A stretch of 64,000 nucleotides of DNA, taken from Stigmatella aurantiaca (GTDB lineage: Bacteria; Myxococcota; Myxococcia; Myxococcales; Myxococcaceae). Numbering within the stretch: the stretch's first letter is position 1; every line of letters begins with the position of its first letter. Positions 1 through 8,386 of this stretch are shown here, in pieces. The stretch spans positions 1 through 64,000 of the forward strand of contig NZ_FOAP01000014.1 in assembly GCF_900109545.1 (NCBI RefSeq). Reading direction: 5' to 3'. The translations under genes were made by a program, and so were the position numbers. The notes under the pieces are model-generated. The model did not search any database. It was not told the DNA's origin and was given only the letters and a program-made list of their open reading frames with translations.

Positions 1-41
1 TGGGTCCTTCCGATGCTCTGAAGTGCCTGAGAACTCTTCAG

Positions 42-434
42 TTATCGGTGGGTCCCCACCCGGTGATCCCTCCCCCGGTGATCGATCCGGGCTAGGAGCA
101 CTCGGGCGACTACCGCCTTGAAGGCCCGCAGGTCTCCTGTCTTCGCCAGGAAGCTTTCACCTCGTGGGAGCAGCAAGCCTACCTCTCCACTGTGAACGAT
201 GATGGGAACCTTCCGCAGCTGCTCGTCCGCGCGGATGCGCCGACAGAACTCAAGCCCATTCATCCGTGGCATCGAAAAGTCCGTGATGATGAGATCCGGC
301 TTCAGCACGGCTGCCAGTGCCAGCGCCTTCTCGCCATCAGGAGCGCTAGTGACGGAATAACCGAGTTGCTCCAAGAACTCAGCGTAGATCTCGACTACAT
401 CCAAGTCATCATCCACCAACAGGATACTGTACAT
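42..434 (-). CDS. Single-domain response regulator (CheY-like receiver)
   Basis: This 130-aa protein is a stand-alone receiver domain. The acidic pocket DDD is at residues 8-10, the phospho-acceptor is D52 in the strand ending ITDFSMP, the conserved Ser/Thr position is S82 (VHSG) and the invariant Lys is K98. No output domain follows; only about 15 basic residues trail the receiver. It should be phosphorylated by a histidine kinase encoded elsewhere and pass the signal by protein contact or phosphotransfer. The ATG at 434 has a weak purine-rich stretch upstream. It is divergent from the sigma factor gene, with about 165 bp between them that could hold promoters for both. No cognate kinase is adjacent, so it is an orphan regulator. 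Assignment to the receiver family is firm; the specific pathway is unknown. Confidence 0.9.
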   Translation of the reverse strand: MYSILLVDDDLDVVEIYAEFLEQLGYSVTSAPDGEKALALAAVLKPDLIITDFSMPRMNGLEFCRRIRADEQLRKVPIIVHSGEVGLLLPRGESFLAKTGDLRAFKAVVARVLLARIDHRGRDHRVGTHR

Positions 435-601
435 AGGAACCCCACCTTTTTTCCGGAACGGTCGCGCCGTCCGCCATCACTCGGATCGGTCCCTCATGCC
501 GCGAATGTGAACAGCAAGCGGCTCTGCACACCGCTCGTCATGGCTAGGAACAGTGTCTAGATCATTTGGAGAGGTATGCTTTTGCCTGGCCAGGAGAGGA
601 C

Positions 602-1228
602 ATGAGGCCGAACGAGCGCGAGGCATGGGAGCGGCGCATCCATGACCTCTGGAGGCAAGGAGAGGTGGGAACCGCCGTCGAAGTAGCCCTCTCGGCCTAT
701 AGGCCGGAGTACTTGAAGCTCCTGAATTCAATCCTCCACGATCGGGAACGGAGCCAGGAAGCCTACAGCTCCCTGAGCGAGGCCCTGCTGAGAGACTTGC
801 CAGCCTTCCGCTGGGAGTGCTCGTTTCGGACTTGGTCGTACCGAGTGGCCCGCAACGTTGGCTATCGCCTCCTCGCTTCGCCGATGAGACGCGAGCAGCC
901 CGTGAGCCATGGGGCCTTCGCGCACGAGGTTCAGCCCGAACGCTCCGGGACTGATCCTTGGCTCCGGACGCAGGTCAAGGACCACTTCCGAGCCTTGCGC
1001 GAGCAGCTCCATCCCCATGAACAACGAATCCTGACGCTCCGAGTAGACCAGCGGATGTCCTGGACCGAGGTAGCAAGGGCGATGGCAGGCTCAGATGAGT
1101 CCCTGAACACTGCGGACCTCATGCGCCGGGCGACCGTCCTGCGTCAGCAGTTCCAGCGGATCAAAAACCGCCTCCGGGAGCTCGCCGAGCAGGACGGCCT
1201 GCTCTCTCAGGAGGATCAACCCTTGTAG
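602..1228 (+). CDS. RNA polymerase ECF-type sigma factor
   Basis: This roughly 208-aa protein has the two conserved parts of an ECF sigma factor. A sigma-2 core lies around residues 55-95, with the FRTWSYRVARNV helix that binds core polymerase and the -10 element. A C-terminal helical sigma-4 region starts near LHPHEQRILTLRV. The helix-turn-helix looks stretched between TEVARAM and the final RIKNRLREL helix compared with typical ECF factors. I chose the ATG at 602 because AGGAG lies five bases upstream; an in-frame TTG at 566 would add 12 residues and has no better ribosome site. No anti-sigma gene is adjacent: downstream is a convergent prenyl synthase and upstream a divergent receiver protein. 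Its trigger and regulon cannot be read from here. Confidence 0.85.
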   Translation: MRPNEREAWERRIHDLWRQGEVGTAVEVALSAYRPEYLKLLNSILHDRERSQEAYSSLSEALLRDLPAFRWECSFRTWSYRVARNVGYRLLASPMRREQPVSHGAFAHEVQPERSGTDPWLRTQVKDHFRALREQLHPHEQRILTLRVDQRMSWTEVARAMAGSDESLNTADLMRRATVLRQQFQRIKNRLRELAEQDGLLSQEDQPL

Positions 1229-1244
1229 CGGGCTCAAGTCCGCT
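1227..1244. terminator. Small hairpin spanning the convergent sigma factor / prenyl synthase stops
   Basis: Arms AGCGG (1227-1231) and CCGCT (1240-1244) flank an 8-base loop. The left arm overlaps the sigma factor stop codon and the loop contains the stop of the opposing prenyl synthase gene. There is no U-tract, so it is at best a weak bidirectional terminator or 3' end stabiliser. Confidence 0.3.
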
Positions 1245-2265
1245 CAAGCACCCAGGTGGGCAGCGCCTCGATGAAGCGCTTGTCCGGCGAGTCAGGCAGG
1301 TCGCCGTAGGCCAGCGAGAACTCGTGGAGCGCGGCCCCGGCAAGCCCGTGGGCCACCTGCCGCGCGTATTCTATCGAGCCGTACCGGTCCATCCGCTCCC
1401 GGACCCAACGAATGTCCTCTAAGGTCCGCGCAGCGCGTGGAGAGCCGAGCATGCGCGACAGCAGGACGCGCTCCTCCGCATTCGCGGCGCCGAGCAGATG
1501 GATGAGCATCAGCGTACGCTTGCCCTCCAGGATGTCGCCGTTGATTTCCTTGCCGTAGCGAGCCTCGTCGCCCACGAGGTTCAAGAGATCATCTTGGATC
1601 TGGAAGGCGGCGCCAACGAAGAAACCGAAGCGGAGGTAGCGGTCGAGCCCCACTCCATCACGCGTGCCGATGAGGGCGCCCACTCGCAGTGGGTAGATGG
1701 TGCTGTACCAGCAGGTCTTCTTCAGGACCATTCGCAGATAGTCGGCCTCCCCCAGCTCGATGACATTATGCTGGCGCCACCAAAGTTCGAGCGCTTGCCC
1801 CTCTACGGACTCGCGAGCCATACGCTCTGCCTCTTCCAGAACCCGCAGGGCGAGTCGAGAGCCCAACGCTTCGACATTCTCGATGAGCGGGCGCAGGCTC
1901 AGGACGGCCAGCGCGTCCCCCACGTTGACTGCGATGGGGACCCCGTGGCGCAAATGCAGGGTGGGGCTCCCTCGCCTCGCCTCGCTCTCGTCTTCCACGT
2001 CGTCGTGGACGAGGAAGGCGTTGTGGAGCAGTTCAAGGGCCACTGCAGAGTTCAGGGCTTCCGAGGGGCGGGCCCCGAATGCGCGCGCGGTGGCGAGACA
2101 GAGGCTGGCCCGGAGCGAGCGTCCTCCCCTCTCGGGATAATCCGCCACGAGCGCGTCGAACCCCTCATGGGCTCGTCCGCCCCGAAGGTACTCCTTCATC
2201 CGAGCCTGGGACGCGGCTCCGTACTCCGCGAGCCGCTCCCGAACGAACGAGGCAGTAGCAGCCAT
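1234..2265 (-). CDS. Polyprenyl (geranylgeranyl-type) diphosphate synthase
   Basis: This 343-aa all-alpha trans-prenyltransferase should condense isopentenyl diphosphate with an allylic diphosphate. The first aspartate-rich motif DDVED is at residues 88-92. The second is DDLLN at about 225-229, with Asn in place of the usual last Asp, as also seen in some geranylgeranyl synthases. KK-T and GKRT motifs for diphosphate binding are also present. There is no two-residue insertion in the first motif, and Ala/Phe precede it at -5/-4, so chain length cannot be assigned from sequence. The ATG at 2265 shares one base with the stop of the upstream phasin-like gene (TGATG), implying translational coupling; a GTG one codon earlier is possible. 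It is the last gene of a four-gene minus-strand operon with two lipid-type oxidoreductases. Confidence 0.9.
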   Translation of the reverse strand: MAATASFVRERLAEYGAASQARMKEYLRGGRAHEGFDALVADYPERGGRSLRASLCLATARAFGARPSEALNSAVALELLHNAFLVHDDVEDESEARRGSPTLHLRHGVPIAVNVGDALAVLSLRPLIENVEALGSRLALRVLEEAERMARESVEGQALELWWRQHNVIELGEADYLRMVLKKTCWYSTIYPLRVGALIGTRDGVGLDRYLRFGFFVGAAFQIQDDLLNLVGDEARYGKEINGDILEGKRTLMLIHLLGAANAEERVLLSRMLGSPRAARTLEDIRWVRERMDRYGSIEYARQVAHGLAGAALHEFSLAYGDLPDSPDKRFIEALPTWVLERT

Positions 2266-3074
2266 CACGGGCTCCCATCACTCGGAAGGATTCTCACCGC
2301 GAGGGTACCGCGCGGCAGGCTCGTTCGCTCATCGATGATGACGCCACTGTAGTTTCCCGCTGGCTGGCTGTCCTGAATGTGGATGCGGAGAAGGACCCGG
2401 TCCTCCGCCGGAAACCCTTCGATGGCGATGCCCGTCAGGCGTGGCTTGTCCGGCTCAGGTGAGCGCAAATCGAGCACCCTAAGCGGAAGACTCGCCGACT
2501 GGGGACGTAAGTCGATCGAGAGTTCGATGCGCCGTGTGGACTGGATGTCCAGAGAAAACCCCAGCAGGGTCGCGGCGTCGGCTTCCCGCCCCGCTGAAGC
2601 CGCCTGCGACGAGACCGCTCCGGATGCCACCCGAGGCTCTGGTTCGCAACCTGCCGAGAACGGACCTGCTGTCCCCGAGGCGGGAGTGCCGCCCGGAGCT
2701 TGCATAGGGGGACGCCCTGCTCCGAACCTCTCCATCATCTCCAGCCACAGGCTCGCGAAGTCCGAGAAGCTCTGCACCATGGCCCCTATGCGCCGCGGGA
2801 GTTCCTCATGGGGCATCGCTCCACCCAGGTAGGGAGGCCACAGGGCGCGCGCCACGTTCTGTCCCTCGTGCATGTACTCATCCATCACCCGGTAGCCCAT
2901 CTCCACGCCGCGGGAGATGGGCTCGCTGGGCGGCACACCTCCTCCCGGCGGCGCGGAGGAACCCGAGGTCCAGGGAGGTCCGAAAGGTCCCGGCGCTCCG
3001 AACAACGTCCACCAGTTCCGGATGGGCTGCGTGCGCTCGGGCTCCGGTCTCTTAACTCTCTCGCGGGAATCCAT
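2265..3074 (-). CDS. Phasin-like protein of unknown function, prenyl synthase operon
   Basis: I do not recognise a named family for this 269-aa protein. The N-terminal 55 residues are rich in Pro/Gly and probably disordered. A predicted helical stretch at about 57-120 (YRVMDEYMHEGQ through LWLEMMERFG) is amphipathic, as in phasins that coat storage granules. A Pro/Ala/Gly/Ser linker follows. The last 85 residues look like a beta-sandwich with alternating hydrophobics and end in PAGNYSGVIIDERTSLPRG. The 206-aa protein encoded at 7743-8363 has the same layout and a similar ending (PGLYLGLIY), so the two may be distant relatives. It lies 27 bp downstream of the FAD oxidoreductase and is coupled to the prenyl synthase. 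A scaffold or coat for a lipid body or enzyme assembly is inference only. Confidence 0.8.
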   Translation of the reverse strand: MDSRERVKRPEPERTQPIRNWWTLFGAPGPFGPPWTSGSSAPPGGGVPPSEPISRGVEMGYRVMDEYMHEGQNVARALWPPYLGGAMPHEELPRRIGAMVQSFSDFASLWLEMMERFGAGRPPMQAPGGTPASGTAGPFSAGCEPEPRVASGAVSSQAASAGREADAATLLGFSLDIQSTRRIELSIDLRPQSASLPLRVLDLRSPEPDKPRLTGIAIEGFPAEDRVLLRIHIQDSQPAGNYSGVIIDERTSLPRGTLAVRILPSDGSP

Positions 3075-3101
3075 GGGCTTCTCCGTCGGAATGAAGGGAC
3101 A

Positions 3102-5270
3102 TCAGGGGTGATCGAACCCGATGATCTCGTCCAGGCGCGGTGCCCCCGAGATCGCATGGGCCGCCAGGCGACCCGACATCACGGCGGCCTCGACACACCC
3201 TTCGTTGAAGCCACAGTCCGTCCAGTCTCCCGCGACGGTGAGGTTGTCATAGGTGTTGTCCAGCGGGGAAACGCGGAAGCGCAGGCTCCCGGGTAATGAG
3301 AGGGTGTAACGATCCGTGGGGCTTACGTTCGCCGTCCAGTACTGCGAGCGAAAGCGCTCCTCGCCCTCCGCGAGCGGAGTCGCATCCGGCTGCCCGCCGG
3401 GATCCATGAGCAGGTCCCACCGGAACTCGCCTGGCACCCGGCAGGCCCAGGGCCACAGGTGGACAATGTCCTTGTTGAGGAAGTGGACGCAGTGACGTCG
3501 CACCCGCTCGTGCTGCGCCTCCGGAAAATTGGGACTGTCGCGCTCCTCTTCGGGCGGATCCGGCAACACGCTGCAGAAGTAGGCGATGGAACGAGGAGCC
3601 CGGGGCCAGCTCTCCTCCGAAGCGAGGTGGGACATGTCCGCCCATGTATCGAAGGGCTCGATGAAGCCCGAGATGTTGATCGGCGGCTCAGTCCATCCGA
3701 GTTCCCTCATCCCGGCGCTCATCCAGATCTGGAAGGCCTGGGTCGGCACAGACTTGACGCGCTCGACCATCTGGCGCCAGCGAGCATCCCGTTCCACCAG
3801 TTCCCTGCACACGTGACGGACCGCCCCGCCGCCCACCCCGAGGATGGCGAGATCGAAATCCTCGCCCATGCGCAGGGTCCGGCTCCTCACCTTCCGCCGA
3901 TCCCAGTGAGACTCGAACTTCCACCCCTCCTGCCGGAGCCGCTCGCCGTCTACGAGCTGCCGGTAGTCGGGCTGCGCGGGCCAGCAGGGCAGCCCTCGCA
4001 CGTCGACGAGCGGCTGGTACTCACCTCCCCCGAGCACCTCGGCCTGCACGTCGAACTCGAGTGCCTCTACATACGGGTGCTCCCCCACTCCGAGCCGTGC
4101 CGGGTCCACGAGCCGGACACTCTCCAGCCTGTGGAAGAACTCGAACCGGACGCCTCGCCGCGTCAACACCTCGTAGAAAGGGGCGAAGACCACGTCCCCC
4201 ATCCCCGCCCGCATCTTCCAAAAGAAGGCGCCGCGGTAGGTGAAGAAGGCGCGGAGGGCACCACGCAAGGCCTGCCCGGCGGCGATTGCGGGCCGCTTCA
4301 CATCGCCCTCCTCGTAGGCAAAGGCGAGATCATAGAGCGCCCGGACGAAAGCGCTGTTGATCGAGCCCTCAGAGGCTCCATGGAGGCGCAGCCACTCCCG
4401 GCAGTCGTAGTCGTTGATAGCGTCGAACCCTCGGGGATCATTCAGGAGCCCGGAGCGAAGTGTGCCCCTGACAACCGCCAGCACCAGGTCGATGATCTCC
4501 CAGAGGCGACGCAGTTCATCATCGCCCGTGACCAAGCGCTCGAATTGGCTGCGAAGAGCCGAGGCGACCGTGTCATGGAACTGGAGGAGCAGATTCTCTG
4601 GGTAGCGGCGCAGCCTCCCGAGCACGCCCTCCATGAGCCCAAGGGCCTCCACCACGGCGGCCAGCGTCGCGAACTGGCCCAGCTTGAGCAGGCGCGACAT
4701 CGACTCCAGTAGGGCTTCGGGAGCTCCCGATCCCACACGCGAGGTTGCGCCCGTTCCGGGCGGCGCTCGGCCCCCAGGCACCTGCACCGCGACCAGCAGG
4801 GTGCGCACCAGTTCCAGACTCCGCGCTAGGTAGTCGGCGATCGTCCATTTTGGAAACGTGTTCCCGGGGTCTCCCGGGAGCCCCTCGAAGGGAGGAAGGT
4901 GGACCTTCCACGGTGACCAGCGTCCGCTGGGCGACCAGTCCGCCACTCCCGTGAAGTGATCCGGAAAGAAGGCGTCCCGCCAGTCAGCTATGGGACAGGT
5001 GGCGGGGCTCCGCTTCAGCTCGCCATAACACTCTCGTAGCAAGCGGAAGGCATTTTCATAGAACCCCATCCACAGGTGGAGGCCGTGCTCATGGATGCGG
5101 TCGGCCGGCCCACGGCCCGACGCGCCCTTGCCCCCGAGCCTCCAACCTAGCTGGTACAGGGTAACCCGGTACTTGCCCTCGTGTTCGGGCCTCGTGAGTT
5201 CGAAGGCTGCGGTGATGCCCGCACAACCTCCTCCCACGATCGCGACTTCCACAGGATGCTTCCGGATCAT
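3102..5270 (-). CDS. FAD-dependent oxidoreductase, phytoene desaturase/HpnE-like superfamily
   Basis: This roughly 722-aa flavoprotein has an N-terminal dinucleotide-binding motif VAIVGGGCAG (residues 9-18), then LYQLGWRLGGKGASGR, the second conserved stretch of the carotenoid desaturase/amine oxidase group. The C-terminal FAD contact is NLTVAGDWTDCGFNEGCVEAA. At about 720 residues it is much longer than a typical CrtI (about 500), with a large helical insertion in the middle. The ATG at 5270 is chosen because the Rossmann strand begins eight residues later and a G-rich stretch precedes it; an upstream ATG at 5357 would overlap the previous gene. In the operon with a prenyl diphosphate synthase and a saccharopine-reductase-like protein, an isoprenoid or polyene substrate is likely but unproven. 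No phytoene synthase is present nearby. Confidence 0.85.
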   Translation of the reverse strand: MIRKHPVEVAIVGGGCAGITAAFELTRPEHEGKYRVTLYQLGWRLGGKGASGRGPADRIHEHGLHLWMGFYENAFRLLRECYGELKRSPATCPIADWRDAFFPDHFTGVADWSPSGRWSPWKVHLPPFEGLPGDPGNTFPKWTIADYLARSLELVRTLLVAVQVPGGRAPPGTGATSRVGSGAPEALLESMSRLLKLGQFATLAAVVEALGLMEGVLGRLRRYPENLLLQFHDTVASALRSQFERLVTGDDELRRLWEIIDLVLAVVRGTLRSGLLNDPRGFDAINDYDCREWLRLHGASEGSINSAFVRALYDLAFAYEEGDVKRPAIAAGQALRGALRAFFTYRGAFFWKMRAGMGDVVFAPFYEVLTRRGVRFEFFHRLESVRLVDPARLGVGEHPYVEALEFDVQAEVLGGGEYQPLVDVRGLPCWPAQPDYRQLVDGERLRQEGWKFESHWDRRKVRSRTLRMGEDFDLAILGVGGGAVRHVCRELVERDARWRQMVERVKSVPTQAFQIWMSAGMRELGWTEPPINISGFIEPFDTWADMSHLASEESWPRAPRSIAYFCSVLPDPPEEERDSPNFPEAQHERVRRHCVHFLNKDIVHLWPWACRVPGEFRWDLLMDPGGQPDATPLAEGEERFRSQYWTANVSPTDRYTLSLPGSLRFRVSPLDNTYDNLTVAGDWTDCGFNEGCVEAAVMSGRLAAHAISGAPRLDEIIGFDHP

Positions 5271-5319
5271 CGGCCCCCCCGGGATGATACTCACATTGAG
5301 AAGATCTCTCTCTGATCTG

Positions 5320-6429
5320 TCAATTGCCTGCGGGGCCCGCCGCCCATGTATGTCCATTCACAGACACTTCAGGTGCTGAAAGATCTTCCAGGGACACACC
5401 CTCGAACGCGAGTATGAAGTCCGGCCCATAGACTCGAGCCGGTGTCTGGAATCCCACCTCCAGGTCGCCCGCGAGGACACGCTCCACGATGGCCAGCCCT
5501 GTGGTGCAAGTGAATGTATAGACTTCCGGTGTCCGGAGGCGGCTCTGGAAGCAGTGGCCCCTTTCATCCTCCGCCTCCGCCACAATGATGCCGTGGCCTG
5601 CAGCGCGCTGCGCCTCGGTAGGCCCTTGCGGCATCACTCTCGCCAGGGCCTCCAGCCAGACATGCCCTGCTTCTGTCGCGAGCATGCCGCCGAAGCAACG
5701 GTTTGCCATCAACATCATCTGGAAGGAAGGAATGGCCTCACAAAACACCGTGATATCTGGAATACCTGTCGAGTAATATGCGGTACAGACATCCCCCCAG
5801 CTCACGGCGATGCTCGGACGCGGTCCTTGCCCGTAGTCGAACGCTCTAACGAGCGTACCGGGGGGAATGCCTCTGAGTTCCCCCCTTCGCCGGATGCTAA
5901 CCGTCTGCCCGACTCCCTCGGCGACGGTCCGGAACGAGCCGCGGGAGATTCCCTCAAGCCCGGAGATTCCGATCGCAAGGCGCCGGGCTCCTCGGCCCCT
6001 GCGTGCCACGTGCAAAGCAAGACAATCCGACGGGACGACATCGAAGCCGACCCCTGGCATGAGCATCACGTGGCGCTCCCGGGCCTGCGCATCACTCTGG
6101 CGAACCCCCTCCATCGCCGCCACCTCGCCACTGAGATCCAGGTAATGAACCCCCGCGCGCAAGCAGGCGCTCACCATGGGAGAGCAAGTCGAGGAGAAAG
6201 GCCCCGCAGCGTGGAGAACAACCCGGATCCCACGCAGCGCCTCCTCCAGCCTCGCATCCAGGCGAGCTACCCGATACTCGAGCCCCAGGTCCGTAGCGAA
6301 TGGGGCCAACCGAACTTCATCGCGGCCACACAGCACCGGGCGCAGCCCGCGGCTCTTCGCCGCGCGAGCAAGCAACCGTCCGGTGTAGCCAGTCGCTCCA
6401 TAGATGAGCAAAGGATCAGAACTTCCCAT
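5320..6429 (-). CDS. Saccharopine dehydrogenase-like NAD(P)-binding oxidoreductase
   Basis: This 369-aa protein starts with a Rossmann fold: LLIYGATGYTGRLLA at residues 7-21, then CGRDEVRLA, and LHAAGPFS in the middle. This is the pattern of the saccharopine-dehydrogenase-like family, whose bacterial members include trans-acting enoyl reductases of lipid synthesis as well as true saccharopine enzymes. Lysine metabolism is unlikely, given its place as first gene of an operon with a desaturase-like flavoenzyme, a phasin-like protein and a prenyl synthase. Reduction of a double bond in an isoprenoid or acyl chain fits better, but this is inference. The ATG at 6429 faces the start of the plus-strand operon at 6557, so the 127 bp between them should carry the promoters of both arms. 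Confidence 0.85.
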   Translation of the reverse strand: MGSSDPLLIYGATGYTGRLLARAAKSRGLRPVLCGRDEVRLAPFATDLGLEYRVARLDARLEEALRGIRVVLHAAGPFSSTCSPMVSACLRAGVHYLDLSGEVAAMEGVRQSDAQARERHVMLMPGVGFDVVPSDCLALHVARRGRGARRLAIGISGLEGISRGSFRTVAEGVGQTVSIRRRGELRGIPPGTLVRAFDYGQGPRPSIAVSWGDVCTAYYSTGIPDITVFCEAIPSFQMMLMANRCFGGMLATEAGHVWLEALARVMPQGPTEAQRAAGHGIIVAEAEDERGHCFQSRLRTPEVYTFTCTTGLAIVERVLAGDLEVGFQTPARVYGPDFILAFEGVSLEDLSAPEVSVNGHTWAAGPAGN

Positions 6430-6501
6430 CTTGGTTCCCCCTCAGCAGCCTACGACGGGACACCCGCTCCAATGCACGGCTGTGACTGGAAAAACAAGAC
6501 A

Positions 6502-6521
6502 TCTGACACATATTGATCAGA
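6502..6521. promoter_or_regulatory. Candidate inverted repeat in the shared divergent promoter region
   Basis: TCTGA (6502-6506) and TCAGA (6517-6521) form a spaced inverted repeat with a 10-base AT-rich spacer. It sits between the two divergent arms of the prenyl/phasin locus, in the most AT-rich part of the 127-bp intergenic region. A regulator could control both operons from here. The arms are short, so chance is a real alternative. Confidence 0.25.
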
Positions 6522-6556
6522 AGCAGAACCTAGACCTCCACACTGGTGAACGCTCC

Positions 6557-7762
6557 ATGCTTCTCAGACAGCAGCCTGGCAATCCACCTCTGCTCCGCCC
6601 TCCAGGGCCGCTGGACCAAGAGCGCTCAGCCTTGTTGAGCGTGTTCCTCTACACCCGGCGCTGGGACATCCTCCCTCCTGGCATGAGGGGCCTCCAAAGC
6701 CTGGAGAACCTGCTCAACAGCTTCCCGCCGCACCTCCGTCCCCTCTCCCCAAGGAACGCCTTCGAAGAGCTCGTACATGAAGGAAACCGTTATCCCTGGC
6801 AGAGCGTGCATAATATGGCCGTCGCAAACCTGAGCACCCGAGCGTTCGATTTTACACAAAAAGTGGCACGCCAGCCGGACGAGGCACAGACCGAAGCGCT
6901 GAAGGATCTTGAACACCTGCTCGGTAGGGAAGGCGTGCAGTTGCTTAGCGACAAGCTTCGCTCGCAGCCTTCACTACGCGCAGCCGTCGCACAGTTCTCG
7001 CGATTGGCGTATGGCCTCTCCGAGATAGACTCGATGTGGGCCACTTTCGTACCGAGTCCCCAGGCCACGATAGACCTGGAGACGCTGGTTACGACCGTCC
7101 AAGACTCCGCACTTTCAGAGCTAGACTTCGACAAACTCGTGTCCGTGCTCGACCCACGGGAATGGAAGCAATCGAAGTTCTGGAGGAGATCTGACAGAGT
7201 CACGATCCTGCCGGGCCAATCCACGAGCCAGGTTATAATCGATACGCCTCCCTCCGGGAGTTCCTGGAGCGGGAATCTCTACGAGTATGTCGAGTGGAAC
7301 TGGAACGTCTACTCGATCTCGGCATTTCAGGTGTACCTGAACATCCAGTTCGAAGTGATGCCTGAACCCAAAGGCCAGCGGGAGATCAACATGGACTTCT
7401 CGCTCCACTCATGCCGGGGCAGCATGCTCTACGCGCGGGTGGCGGACACGGGCGTCGACGTCGACAGCGGGTTCGTGCATGTGACCGAGAGACTCCCCGG
7501 TAAGTTCATCATCAACGCCGAGAAGCGGATCCGCTATTCCAACATCGTGGACAGCCGCTCCGCGCTCCAGGGATTTCCTGGGGGTGGAATGCTCCTTTCG
7601 CTCTTGGCTCCCGCCGTCGTAGGGCTCTGGATGCACGAACTCATCGCGCACATCTATTCGCGCGAGCGGATGGTCAATCTTCATCTCCAGTCTGAGTCCT
7701 CTGCCCCTCAGGGGGATGCCGTCCTGCGAGGAGGAATGAGCCATGACGAACTCTCGCATTGA
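6557..7762 (+). CDS. Hypothetical protein, first gene of the kinase operon
   Basis: This 401-aa protein is not one I recognise. The N-terminal 200 residues look mostly helical, with many Leu/Arg/Glu. The middle (about 210-330) alternates hydrophobic and polar residues and carries many Trp/Tyr (NLYEYVEWNWNVYS), suggesting a beta-rich domain. A hydrophobic stretch near residues 340-365 (MLLSLLAPAVVGLWMHELIAHI) could be a membrane helix or buried hairpin. I chose the ATG at 6557; the frame stays open further upstream but runs into the divergent promoter region. The last 20 bases overlap the start of the next gene, which points to one transcript with the second phasin-like protein and the kinase/ATPase fusion. 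A role with the neighbouring isoprenoid enzymes is inferred from position only. Confidence 0.7.
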   Translation: MLLRQQPGNPPLLRPPGPLDQERSALLSVFLYTRRWDILPPGMRGLQSLENLLNSFPPHLRPLSPRNAFEELVHEGNRYPWQSVHNMAVANLSTRAFDFTQKVARQPDEAQTEALKDLEHLLGREGVQLLSDKLRSQPSLRAAVAQFSRLAYGLSEIDSMWATFVPSPQATIDLETLVTTVQDSALSELDFDKLVSVLDPREWKQSKFWRRSDRVTILPGQSTSQVIIDTPPSGSSWSGNLYEYVEWNWNVYSISAFQVYLNIQFEVMPEPKGQREINMDFSLHSCRGSMLYARVADTGVDVDSGFVHVTERLPGKFIINAEKRIRYSNIVDSRSALQGFPGGGMLLSLLAPAVVGLWMHELIAHIYSRERMVNLHLQSESSAPQGDAVLRGGMSHDELSH

Positions 7763-8363
7763 GCCAGAGGTGGACTTCGGGGAACTCGGCGCCACTCCAG
7801 CCGTCCAGTTCTGGAACGCGATGCTGGGAGCCGTGAGTTCCCTTTGGCAGGAGCAGTTCTTGTACCTGTCGAGCCTCTCGACATCGGCCTTGACGGCCCA
7901 GAACCCCGGGGAGGTGATACAGAAAGGGCTACTGCGGCTGGCGATGAACTGGTTCTCGCTCGTTCCATTCCCGTTCGAGTGGTGGACACGCTACACCCAG
8001 CAGGTCCCCTCGGTGTTCTTCGTTCTGGACCAAGAGGCCCAGACCGCATCCCCTGTCACAGTGCCGCTCCCGATCGTGCTCGGAGAGCAGCAGAGAATCT
8101 CGGTAACGAAACTCCAGAAAGTTGGCGGGGGGGCCTTTCTGCCCGGTACTATCTTCAGCATCGAGTGCATAGACAGAACCCTGCTCCGAGTGAAGCCCGT
8201 CAGCCTCAAGCAAGGTAACGGGCTCAAGGAGCCCGGTCTCTATCTGGGCTTGATCTACACCCAAAACAACGGGGAGCGTCATCCGCTCGCGCTGCTGTGT
8301 GTGCTCCATGAGGAAACGGAAACCATCTCCTCACCCGAGCCCGGACCTGACTCTCAAACCTAG
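7743..8363 (+). CDS. Second phasin-like protein
   Basis: This 206-aa protein has a helical first half (about residues 22-75, rich in Leu/Trp/Ser, no charge clusters) and a beta-rich second half. The C-terminal half contains VTVPLPIVL, DRTLLRVKPV and PGLYLGLIY. These appear in the same order as ELSIDL, EDRVLLRIHI and AGNYSGVII in the minus-arm protein encoded at 2265-3074. I read this as weak but ordered similarity, suggesting two divergent members of one family on the two arms of the locus. No signal peptide is visible. It overlaps the upstream gene by 20 bases and lies 23 bases before the kinase fusion, so it is inside that operon. Function unknown; a coat or scaffold role is inference. Confidence 0.75.
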   Translation: MTNSRIEPEVDFGELGATPAVQFWNAMLGAVSSLWQEQFLYLSSLSTSALTAQNPGEVIQKGLLRLAMNWFSLVPFPFEWWTRYTQQVPSVFFVLDQEAQTASPVTVPLPIVLGEQQRISVTKLQKVGGGAFLPGTIFSIECIDRTLLRVKPVSLKQGNGLKEPGLYLGLIYTQNNGERHPLALLCVLHEETETISSPEPGPDSQT

Positions 8364-8386
8364 CAACAGGCGGGAGCTTCCGCCCC

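Noticed and set aside
1234-6429. Standard carotenoid biosynthesis cluster
   Set aside because: A prenyl synthase and a desaturase-like enzyme are present, but phytoene synthase and cyclases are missing and the flavoenzyme is much larger than CrtI.
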